NCBI GenBank assembly: GCA_964016885.1
Contig: OZ024744.1
Span: 118,329,197 to 118,393,196, forward strand
Length of the DNA stretch: 64,000 nucleotides
Direction of reading: 5' to 3'
Source of the DNA: Eledone cirrhosa
Taxonomy: Eukaryota > Mollusca > Cephalopoda > Octopoda > Eledonidae
The first letter of the stretch is position 1; each line of letters opens with the position of its first letter. The notes under the pieces are model-generated. The model was given only the letters and a program-made list of their open reading frames with translations, was not told where the DNA came from and searched no databases. Of this stretch, positions 31,554 to 42,400 are shown one piece after another. Position numbers and translations under genes: made by a program.

Positions 31554-31985
31554 GACTAACATACTGAGGTCATATATTGTACTTGTGACTAACATACTGA
31601 GGTCATATATTGTACTTGTGACTAACATACTGAGGTCATATATTGTACTTGTGACTAACATACTGAGGTCAGATATTGTACTAGTGACTAACATACTGAG
31701 GTCAGATATTGTACTAGTGACTAACATACTGAGGTCATATATTGTACTTGTGACTAACATACTGAGGTCATATATTGTACTTGTGACTAACATACTGAGG
31801 TCATATATTGTACTTGTGACTAACATACTGAGGTCAGATATTGTACTTGTGACTAACATACTAAGGTCAGATATTGTACTTGTGACTAACATACTGAGGT
31901 CATATATTGTACTTGTGACTAACATACTGAGGTCAGATATTGTACTTGTGACTAACATACTGAGGTCAGATATTGTACTTGTGTG
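31554..31985. repeat. 33-bp minisatellite, 13 copies
   Basis: The unit is 'gactaacatactgaggtca' + (t/g) + 'atattgtactTgt'. Because 33 is divisible by three, both strands stay open (11-residue repeats), which is expected of the sequence and not evidence of a gene. Two unit types alternate irregularly, differing at the t/g position. Confidence 0.95.
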
Positions 31986-32157
31986 TTACAGATAATACTG
32001 ATTGAACTCACAGTCCCATGGGAAGAAGAGTGCAGCAACACCTTTGAACAAAAGAGTGCCAAGAACTTATGTAGGAATATAGGGAGAAAGGTTGACTGGC
32101 ATGGTGGACTGCCGGTGATATCTGGCTCACTCACTGGAATGACAGGAAGAGAGAAGA

Positions 32158-32290
32158 ATGCAGATTGCTAGATACATATACATATACACATACATAAACA
32201 TATACATACATATGCACATATTTAAATATACACGTATATACACATACACATATTTAAATACACATACACACACATTTCTCTTGCAAATCT
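32158..32290. repeat. CATA/CACA microsatellite
   Basis: ACATATACACATACAT-type tract. 31986-32157 before it is unassigned. Confidence 0.8.
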
Positions 32291-32319
32291 ACAAAATTTG
32301 TCATTGTGGTGCTATCAAG

Positions 32320-33035
32320 TACCTGCGGAAAAAGGGTTTAACAAGGTCATTTCATCTGCAGGGAAGGTGATGACTTAGTTTTGGGGATGCAAAAGGCATT
32401 GCATTTATATTCATGCTGACATGATTTCTACAAAAGATGCTCCAGCTTTAGCAACAATGTAAAAGGAGGTAGTTGTATAGAGGGAGTGTTGAAGATGACC
32501 AAAGGTCTGGATGTCCTGCAACTGTCACCATTGAGGAAAACATTGACCGTGATTCTTCAAATAGCCAATGTTATTAGCAACCCATGCTAGCGTGGAAAAA
32601 TGGACATTAAATGATGATGATGATGATGATATCCAATGGAGAGAGTTGAGACTATTCTGCACAATGAACTTGGCAGGATGAAGGTTTCTGCTCAGTGGGT
32701 GCCATGTCTTCTGACACCTGAACAAAAGTGAACAAGGCTGATCACATCACAAGAAAATCTGACATTGTTTGAGGCAGATCCAGCTGGTTTCCTTGAACGT
32801 TTCCTAACCCAGGATGAGTGTTGGATTCATCACTTTGAGCCAGAGACAAAGAGACAATCCATTATGCTCAAAAGAAGACCAAGGTCATTTCATCTGCAGG
32901 GAAGGTGATGACTCAGTTTTGGGGATGCAAAAGGCATTGCATTTATTGCCTATCTTAAAAAGGGTCACACCATCAATTTATTCTATGGTTGAAGGAGGAC
33001 CATTTTATGACAAGGAAGACTGGTGCCAAATCTAG
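32320..33035 (+). pseudogene. mariner-type transposase remnant, rearranged
   Basis: Across three frames I read TVTIEENIDRV, VETILHNELG-RKVSAQWVPCLLTP, LFEADPAGFLERFLTQDECWIHHFEPETKRQS (about 32757-32862), KVISSAGKVM and FIxYLKKGHTIN-like. These are the ordered blocks of a mariner transposase around its second catalytic Asp (in TQDECWIHH). It lacks the N-terminal DNA-binding part and has stops and frameshifts. A 60-bp piece ('aaggtcatttcatctgcagg') occurs twice, at about 32343 and 32880, so the remnant is rearranged. A LINE/SINE tail is inserted at 32577-32632. Confidence 0.8.
32577..32632 (+). mobile_element. LINE/SINE 3' tail inserted in the mariner remnant
   Basis: 'aacccatgctagcgtgg' + 'aaaaatggacattaaatgatgat' and ATGATGAT: only the last 55 bp of the RTE-like tail, splitting the mariner reading region. 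Confidence 0.8.
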
Positions 33036-33522
33036 TATTTTAATATCTTTCTTAACTCAAATGTTCACCTCTCATCTATTGTATTATCTTTGACCATAAA
33101 TCAAACTGCTAGCCCTAAATGAATTCTATGTCCAGCTTCTTTTCACGTCAACAGACAGTTCCGTTTCCTAAAATAGTCCTCTTTGAACTATAGAATAAAT
33201 TCCTCTCAACCAATGACATTTCTTACTCAGGCAGTACCAGGAATACTTGAAGCCCATTGGCTACTGATCACTTCACTCCCCCACTCCTTCCCATTCTATA
33301 CAAATATACCTAAAGAAAATGTGTAAATTTCATTAATCTCTGATCAATTGTTGAATACAAACATAGTGCAAGTGAGTAAATAGAAAAAATATTCCTATAT
33401 AACTCTCAAAGGTCGTTATGTAATTGCTAATGAAATGTGTTAGATTATTTAATCAAACAAATCTTTCTTCAAATTTCTCCTCACTTTTTGCCTGTTTTTC
33501 TAATTCAATATATTATTCTAAA
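33036..33522. other. unassigned AT-rich sequence
   Basis: About 490 bp with no recognised domain or repeat. Confidence 0.4.
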
Positions 33523-33935
33523 CTAGCTGAATGACCCAGCATTGCCCGGGTTACTGCTGTTCTTATCCATATTAGTAAACAATAAATATGAAAATATATA
33601 TTTTTTTCTCATAATTATTTCAAAATATCTACATTCTATAAAAAAATATCAAAATTGTAATGATATAGAATTTAAAAATGAAAATCTATCCATCTTGAAG
33701 CACCTCAGTGTAAACAATATTCATTGTGTAATTTTTTGTTGGTGTCCAAATGAATAAATTGTTTCTACTTCCAACTCATGAGCAACCAACATAGAGTTGA
33801 CCGTGGGAGAAACATGTAGTAGAGAGATCGAGTCCAACTACTTTGAGGGATTGACCCTGAGATTTGTTAATTGAAATAAAACTTAGTTTGACTGGAAATG
33901 GAACATCTGTAGGTATGAGGGGAATTTTTAGAATA
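33523..33935 (-). mobile_element. minus-strand Helitron 3' part with helicase C-terminus
   Basis: On the minus strand, from 33935 downward: [35 protein letters not shown] and [12 protein letters not shown], then a stop. These are the C-terminal helicase motifs also seen at 8038-8130. About 200 bp further the element ends with 'gggcaatgctgggtcattca' and 'gCTAG' (33526-33523). This is a 5'-truncated copy of a second, autonomous-type Helitron. Confidence 0.8.
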
Positions 33936-34630
33936 AAGACATTTTTTTTTTAATATTGTAAACAAATAAGTATCAACATCCAAAAGAAATATATATTAAT
34001 TATTATTTTTGTATTCAGTGTAAATTAACCAAATATAAGCAAATGTATTAACAGCTAATTTAACGGTATGAGAATATAAATATAAACAAACCGGCACACA
34101 TACACTAACACAAACATACACTTATAAACAACACACAGACATACATTCATACAAACACAGTTTCACCCCACCAGCATTTGTTATGTCAGTTGTCACAGAA
34201 ATGTATGTATACTCAAATACACTCAGATACATATACTTGTCAGTCATCACATGTAGATGTGTGTGTGTTTAATTCTTTGTGTGTGCATGTATGTTATTAA
34301 GGCTTAACGTACATAACGCACACGTAAACACACACACACAAACACAAACACACTCATGTACAAAATGTGATGTCGTCATCGTGATGTTATAAAATGTCAG
34401 TTTAATATAGTTGACTATAGTAGATTATTTTAGATAAAATGTTATATAGTTTTAATCCAAATGAAAATAAAAATTACATGCTGTTAATCGTGGGGTCTAA
34501 TACTATTACCTTGTAAAATTTGATTTGTTAAGTCATTTAAGAATACATAAGGAAAAGACAGACAGAGAAAGAATTTTATATAGAGAGAGATTACTCCATG
34601 AATTATTGGAACCTTGTAGCATACTCAAGG
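33936..34630. other. unassigned AT-rich and CA/GT-rich sequence
   Basis: AT-rich to about 34080, then CA- and GT-rich low complexity to 34380, then AT-rich. No gene seen. Confidence 0.5.
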
Positions 34631-34636
34631 AATTAA

Positions 34637-35122
34637 CATACATATATATAGATGTATATATATACATATATATAGAAGTATATATATACATATATATAGA
34701 AGTATATATATACATATATATAGAAGTATATATATACATATATATAGATGTATATATATACATATATATAGATGTATATATATACATATATATAGATGTA
34801 TATATATACATATATATAGATGTATATATATACATATATATAGATGTATATATATATATAGATGTATATATATATATAGATGTATATATATATATAGATG
34901 TATATATATACATATATATAGATGTATATATATACATATATATAGATGTATATATATACATATATATAGATGTATATATATACATATATATAGATGTATA
35001 TATATACATATATATAGATGTATATATATACATATATATAGATGTATATATATACATATATATATATATGTATATATATACATATATATATAGATGTATA
35101 TATATACATGTATATACATACA
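34637..35122. repeat. TA-based minisatellite with AGATG/AGAAG punctuation
   Basis: About 20 units of 16-22 bp: TATATATAGATG or TATATATAGAAG alternating with TATACATA. The first units have GAAG and later ones GATG. Open frames through it are low-complexity artefacts. Confidence 0.95.
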
Positions 35123-35139
35123 CATCTATGCCCCACCCC

Positions 35140-35395
35140 ATCCTCCTGCATGTAGGTGTCATGACAAAAAGCACCCAGTCCACACTGTAAAGTGGTCGTG
35201 TAAGCATCACAACAAAAAGCACCCAGTACTCACTGTAAATGAGGTTGATGTTAGGAAGGACATCCAGCTGTAGAAACCAAGCCACAATCAGTTCTGTATG
35301 AGTAAGACATGGTCACCTGACCTAGCATTACCGACAACAGGACAACTCGTCTGGAAAATGGACATAAAACGGTGATGATGACGATTATATATATA
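35140..35395 (+). mobile_element. RTE-like LINE/SINE 3' region
   Basis: 'catgtaggtgtcatgacaaa', two 48-bp-type units, 'ggttgatgttaggaaggaca', 'ccagctgtagaaaccaagcc' and 'gacataaaacggtgatgatg'. Only the 3' UTR part is present. Confidence 0.8.
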
Positions 35396-35400
35396 TATAT

Positions 35401-35625
35401 ATCATCATAGATTAACGTCTATCTTCCACACTAGCATGGTTTAAACAGGTTTCTCCCATTTAGAGGCAACTTGGGTTGGGTGACCATGTCTTGCTCATAT
35501 AGGGGTGTTTCTAGCTGGTTTTATATGGCTGGATGCCATTCCTAACGCCAACCACATTGACAGTGTGTGCTTACATGACCACATTACAGTGGGGAGGGGG
35601 GCATACTGTACATATGCTTCAGCTT
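35401..35625 (-). mobile_element. RTE-like LINE/SINE 3' region, opposite orientation
   Basis: 'atcatcatagattaacgtct', 'ctggatgccattcctaacgc' and 'gaccacattacag': the same 3' region on the other strand. Together with 35140-35395 it forms a tail-to-tail inverted pair around a short TA tract. Confidence 0.8.
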
Positions 35626-35639
35626 GGGCTTGTGGGAAG

Positions 35640-36240
35640 TCTCTCTCTCTCTCTCTCCCTCTCTCTCCAGCTGCGTTAGGAAATCGTCATTTCCTTTCCC
35701 ATCTCCACCACATGCGGTATACATGCCTGACCCTGTATGCTAACCATTCCCTCGTGAATATAGCATAGAGCAGACATGGGATGGACAGAGGCTCCGTAAG
35801 TGGTAGTGTAGGCAACCTGTCTAGGAGAGCTACCACTCCGAATAAATTGGTGTGGGGTGGAGAAGTCCAGTAAGACAACCTCTCTAGTGCTGGTGGCACA
35901 ATAAAAGCACCCAGTCCATGCTGTAAAGTGGTGCTGGTGTTAGGAAGGGCATCCAATAAGTATATTAATGCCAAAACAATTATGAGCACAACATACAAAT
36001 GCAGCAAAAACTGTGTAAACAACAATAACACTAACAATGTGATGGCTGCACACGGTGGTGGGGTGGCTGGTGCGGCCATGTGTGAGAACTGTCATCAAGC
36101 AATCGCACAGCATGATGATGATGATACACATATATATACACAAGTATATACATCTGATCTGGTTTGTCTCACAATGGGACAACTCGTCTAACCCATGCTA
36201 GTGCAGAAAAATGGATATTAAACTGTGATGATGATATATG
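35640..36240 (+). mobile_element. SINE/LINE tail interrupted by unassigned DNA
   Basis: CT tract at 35641-35668. 35895-35960 carries 'agcacccagtccatgctgta' and 'ggtgttaggaagggcatcca'. The element resumes at 36165-36235 ('tcacaatgggacaactcgtc', 'cccatgctagtgcag', ATGATGAT). The 35961-36164 segment between the two halves is an insertion of unknown type, containing (GAT)n/(CA)n. Confidence 0.65.
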
Positions 36241-36659
36241 TGTGTATATGATGTATGTGTGTATATATATATATATTTTTTTTTTTTCATGAATTAGTGT
36301 GTGAGAGCTATTTCTAGTGTTACCACTTGTCACATCCCATCAATCGTAATTTAATTGGCCTGAGCAATGGCTGGCCTCACATTCTTTGGGAACAAATATT
36401 TTTCTGGAATTACAAGATGTCTACTGATGAATGCTAGCTTTTGGCTTCACCATTTACCAATGTTGATCAACAGTAAATGTTCTGCATGAAATGGTACCAT
36501 AAAGGTCTTGTAAAAACTTGGAGGCTATGTAAGTATAATACTTATTCTGTCTCTGTTTTTTTAGTCTGATTATATTGTCCTCTGCTAAATATTGGATATG
36601 TGGTTTCCTATGTTATTGGCAGTGTGAAACCACTGAGGTCTTGGATTTTTAACTCTAAT
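36241..36659. other. unassigned sequence
   Basis: TG/TA tract and a T run (36270-36287), then about 370 bp with no recognised element. Confidence 0.4.
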
Positions 36660-39470
36660 TTTCTCATTGAGCAGCAAAGGTAAAATAAGGAACCATCAAA
36701 GAGGAAGGAAGTAACAAGTGAACAAATGTTGAAACAAAGAAGATTAGAATTAAGAGAAACAGAGACCTTGGAAAAAAGAGAGCCCAAATACTCTGTAAAT
36801 TTTTCAAGAAAAGTGATCTGCTGACATGGAAAAGCAGAGGCAGGTTGCAGATTTGCTCATACCAGACCTCATGTGAGTTGCACACAACCAGTACATCCCA
36901 AATACTCAAGCTAAAACTACCATGGACAGACAACACAGCAGATAGGGTCACTGCCCAGGAAATATGATGTTACACGTACTGCCCCGATGAAAAGAAGATA
37001 TGTAGAAGCAGTACAGACAGTAGCTGCAGAGCAACAATCGTTTTTAGACATGGCAGAAAAGATAGTACAACAATTGATTTGGCTACATCAGATACAAAGT
37101 GATTCACACCAACATTCATGACCACTACAAAGAAACGCAGAGTGACCACCACCACTGACACTGAAATATGTTAGCAGCAGCCACTGCTAACAGCTCAAAT
37201 ATCACACCAGTGCTACTGCTAAATGTGAGTGGCTAGGTAAAAGTTAGCAGCATGAGTACAATCTCCACAAGCATTCAAGCAATATGCATGTCACTAACTG
37301 AGAAGTAAGATGCAGAGGCAGAAATACACATAATGAAGTATGCTGTATTTCATCCTGACAGAAGAGAAAGAACTCTTTGTATGTCCATGAATATGTCACA
37401 CCATTAGTACTGTCACATTCCAACTCAGGCTGTGATACACTAATAGTACACATAAAGCAACTCAAAATGGTAATATGTCACATATCGATCACCAGACGCC
37501 TCTAGTTGTGAGGAAAAGTTTGAAGATGACCTCAGAAAGATTGAAGAAGTACTAACCAAACTGGATCAGAGTCTCAACATACTGCTGCTGGGAGATTTTA
37601 ACTCCAAAAGGTCAAATGAGCTGAAGACCAGTGCCTCTCAGGAATGACAATACTTAAACCTTACAAAACGACTTTTCATGGAACAAAGGGCACTTCATCC
37701 AAGAGATGAGAAGACCTGAATCTCTGCTTCATAAATAACACGGGGCTCACCCACAATGTAAATATGAAACCAATGATTTTCTCGGAACATAGCATAGTAG
37801 AACTAGGAAGGTATAGTCTGAGGAAGACTGTAGATATACTACCGACAGGAAACACTTGGTCTATCAAACAAAACCTTCCACAGAACTAACTAGAAAAGGA
37901 TTCAGGAAGAGCTCCCGAAGCAAAACTGGACAAACAGTTTCTCTATGGAAGATGTCCACATTAAACTTGAACAATTCATGGAAATAATATAAACTATATG
38001 CTCCAAGTTTACCCCAGAAAGAAAGGCCAACAGATACAAGAATAATATTCCCAAAGATAGAAAAATGCTTACGTGATAGAGAACAAAGATCTCAAACTGT
38101 CTACATATACAAGGAACAAGAAGGAATCCCATTTGAAGCAGGCACTGTTTGAAATTGCCAGTGAAATGAAACTTTCCCATGAAAAAGTTAGGACAGAAAG
38201 GAAAGCCAGAACTAAAGAAAACATAGAAATGAACCTAAGGTCTTCTTTAAATTTGCAAAAGGGACTGCCTCAGTACATTACAGGATGGGGCTAGTTTCCC
38301 ATAAAAATGGCTCACTAACTGCAGACCCCTAAGGGATAAGTGAAGTACTGAATGGGCAATATAAAAGTGTTTCCACACCCCTAATGAGATACATACAAAT
38401 AAGTAAACCAATTGAGTTCTTTAACACCACAGCACAACACAGAGAAACGGGAAATATCAACCACATAGATATAAAGGTGAAAGGTGCAATATCAGCCATA
38501 GACGAAATGAGACCAAATTCAGCAGCTGGCAGTGATGGTTTCCCAGCAAACTTCTTAAAATCATACAAATGAACATTAGCAAAACTACTGCAGATCATCT
38601 TCCAAAGTTCCTTTTCATGGGGTACAGTACTCAGAAAACTAAAAGATGGCATATGTCCTAAACATAAAAAAGGAAGTGGAACAGATGCTAAAAACTACCA
38701 ACCTGTCTCCTTAACATATCAGCAAAGAAGAAATCTGATCACATACCTAAAGGAAATATAACCAACTAACTGACACCCAGCTTGACTTTTGTCTGGGTAG
38801 AGCTGCCTTACATAGTATTATGACTGGGTACTGAAACAATTGCTAAACTGTTCAAACATGGATGTAATATATTTCGACTTTGCAAAAGCCTTTGACAAGA
38901 ATTGGTCATGGAATATGCTACAAACTTCGGAGTTTCAGCATAGCTGGAAAACTAGGTGAAAGGATTCATGATTTCTTAAAAGACAGAAGCCTGTTGCAGC
39001 CAGCAGGGTCCTCACAAAAGAAAGATCAATAACAATTAGTGTGCATCAGGGAACAGTCTTCTGTTTGTGGTGGGTCTCTGACATACCCTCCATAATATAG
39101 ACAGTCTCCCTCACTTGATGATGAGCAGAAAGTAGCACAATCAAGAATCTGGTTGGTGCAACCCTCTTACAGGATTTTCATGCCATATACAAATGGACAA
39201 TGCCAGAAAATCTCTATCAACCTGTAAACAAGGCCAATGCAACAAAACTACACCATACCAGGAGGTATAGAAATCAATAGAGGACCTGGGTTTTGACATG
39301 AGCAATGATACATCACCAAACTGTGCAGATGATTGGCATGTTTCATTTTGAAGACTTTCAAGACAAGAAAGCAAGAGACCATGTTAGTTAACTGGACTAT
39401 TGTCCTCAGCAGTGTTAAACTAACTGCAGAAATTTGTGTAAGCTACTCCAAGGAGATTGCCTCAATGAAG
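36660..39470 (+). pseudogene. CR1/L2-like non-LTR retrotransposon, heavily decayed
   Basis: Read piecewise in shifting frames. The endonuclease box is LLLGDFNSKR (about 37585-37612), then DLNLCFINNTGLTHNVN and SEHSIVE. The reverse-transcriptase start is SAAGSDGFPANFLKSY (about 38520-38570), then KNYQPVSLT (about 38690-38716), motif A DVIYFDFAKAFDK (about 38863-38900), GKLGERIHDFLKDR, and the palm end FHAIYKWTMPENL, DLGFDMSND. The C-terminal KTFKTRKQETMLVNWTI lies near 39350-39405. YCPQQ and IASMKEMRY follow, leading without a break into the satellite. The catalytic YADD region is not recognisable near 39100. ORF1 may lie at 36660-37100 but shows no clear motif. CR1 and L2 clades share these blocks; I cannot separate them here. 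Confidence 0.8.
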
Positions 39471-42400
39471 GAGATGAGATACTGAGAGAGGCTGACAGAA
39501 GCTCTACTGTCTGGAATGTGAGAGATATATACAGTGATATAGATAAGGAGATGAGGTACTGAGAGAGGCTGACAGAAGCTCTACTGTCTGGAATGGGAGA
39601 GATATATACAGTGATATAGATAAGGAGATGAGGTACTGAGAGAGGCTGACAGAAGCTCTACTGTCTGGAATGGGAGAGATATATACAGTGATATAGATAA
39701 GGAGATGAGGTACTGAGAGAGGCTGACAGCAGCTCTACTGTCTGGAATGGGAGAGATATATACAGTGATATAGATAAGGAGATGAGGTACTGAGAGAGGC
39801 TGACAGAAGCTCTACTGTCTGGAATGGGAGAGATATATACAGTGATATAGATAAGGAGATGAGGTACTGAGAAAGGTTGACAGAAGCTCTACTGTCTGGA
39901 ATGGGAGAGATATATACAGTGATATAGATAAGGAGATGGGGTACTGAGAGAGGCTGACAGAAGCTCTACTGTCTGGAATGGGAGAGATATATACAGTGAT
40001 ATAGATAAGGAGATGAGGTACTGAGAGAGGCTGACAGAAGTTCTACTGTCTGGAATGGGAGAGATATATACAGTGATATAGATAAGGAGATGAGGTACTG
40101 AGAGAGGCTGACAGAAGCCCTACTGTCTGGAATGGGAGAGATATATACAGTGATATAGATAAGTAGATGAGGTACTGAGAGAGGCTGACAGAAGCCCTAC
40201 TGTCTGGAATGGGAGAGATATATACAGTGATATAGATAAGGAGATGAGGTACTGAGAGAGGCTGACAGAAGTGCTACTGACTGGAATGGGAGAGATATAT
40301 ACAGTGATATAGATAAGGAGATGAGGTACTGAGAGAGATTGACAGAAGCTCTACTGTCTGGAATGGGAGAGATATATACAGTGATATAGATAAGGAGATG
40401 AGGTACTGAGCGAGGTTGACAGAAGTGCTACTGTCTGGAATGGGAGTGATATATACAGTGATATAGGTAAGGAGATGAGGTACTGAGAGAGGCTGACAGA
40501 AGCTCTACTGTCTGGAATGGGAGAGATATATACAGTGAAATAGATAAGGAGATGAGGTACTGAGAGAGGCTGACAGAAGTTCTACTATCTGGAATGGGAG
40601 AGATATATACAGTGATATAGATAAGGAGATGAGGTACTGAGAGAGGCTGACAGTAGCTCTACTGTCTGGAATGGGAGAGATATATACAGTGATATAGATA
40701 AGGAGATGAGGTACTGAGAGAGGCTGACAGAAGTTCTACTGTCTGGAATGGGAGAGATATATACAGTGATATAGATAAGATGAGGTACTGAGAGAAGCTG
40801 ACAGAAGCTCTACAGTCTGGAATGGGAGAGATATATACAGTGATATAGATAAGGAGATGAAGTACTGAGAGAGGCTGACAGAAGCTCTACTGTCTGGAAT
40901 GGGAGAGATATATACAGTGATATAGATAAGGAGATGAGGTACTGAGAAAGGTTGACAGAAGCTCTACTGTCTGGAATGGGAGAGATATATACAGTGATAT
41001 AGATAAGGAGATGGGGTACTGAGAGAGGCTGACAGAAGCTCTACTGTCTGGAATGGGAGAGATATATACAGTGATATAGATAAGGAGATGAGGTACTGAG
41101 AGAGGCTGACAGAAGTTCTACTGTCTGGAATGGGAGAGATATATACAGTGATATAGATAAGGAGATGAGGTACTGAGAGAGGCTGACAGAAGCCCTACTG
41201 TCTGGAATGGGAGAGATATATACAGTGATATAGATAAGTAGATGAGGTACTGAGAGAGGCTGACAGAAGCCCTACTGTCTGGAATGGGAGAGATATATAC
41301 AGTGATATAGATAAGGAGATGAGGTACTGAGAGAGGCTGACAGAAGTGCTACTGACTGGAATGGGAGAGATATATACAGTGATATAGATAAGGAGATGAG
41401 GTACTGAGAGAGATTGACAGAAGCTCTACTGTCTGGAATGGGAGAGATATATACAGTGATATAGATAAGGAGATGAGGTACTGAGCGAGGTTGACAGAAG
41501 TGCTACTGTCTGGAATGGGAGTGATATATACAGTGATATAGGTAAGGAGATGAGGTACTGAGAGAGGCTGACAGAAGCTCTACTGTCTGGAATGGGAGAG
41601 ATATATACAGTGAAATAGATAAGGAGATGAGGTACTGAGAGAGGCTGACAGAAGTTCTACTATCTGGAATGGGAGAGATATATACAGTGATATAGATAAG
41701 GAGATGAGGTACTGAGAGAGGCTGACAGTAGCTCTACTGTCTGGAATGGGAGAGATATATACAGTGATATAGATAAGGAGATGAGGTACTGAGAGAGGCT
41801 GACAGAAGTTCTACTGTCTGGAATGGGAGAGATATATACAGTGATATAGATAAGATGAGGTACTGAGAGAAGCTGACAGAAGCTCTACAGTCTGGAATGG
41901 GAGAGATATATACAGTGATATAGATAAGGAGATGAAGTACTGAGAGAGGCTGACAGAAGCTCTACTGTCTGGAATGGGAGAGATATATACAGTGATATAG
42001 ATAAGGAGATGAGGTACTGAGAAAGGTTGACAGAAGCTCTACTGTCTGGAATGGGAGAGATATATACAGTGATATAGATAAGGAGATGAGGTACTGAGAG
42101 AGGCTGACAGAAGCTCTACTGTCTGGAATGGGAGAGATATATACAGTGATATAGATAAGGAGGTGAGGTACTGAGAGAGGCTGACAGAAGTGCTACTCTC
42201 TGGAATGGGAGAGATATATACAGTGATATAGATAAGGAGATGAGGTACTGAGAGAGGTTGACAGAAGCTCTACTGTCTGGAATGGGAGAGATATATACAG
42301 TGATATAGATAAGGAGATGAGGTACTGAGAGAGGCTGACAGAAGTTCTACTGTCTGGAATGGGAGAGATATATACAGTGATATAGATAAGGAGATGAGGT

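Noticed and set aside
34525..35285. Open frames of 166-250 codons on both strands
   Set aside because: They cross the TA minisatellite, all frames are open and the product is a Y/I/V/D repeat.
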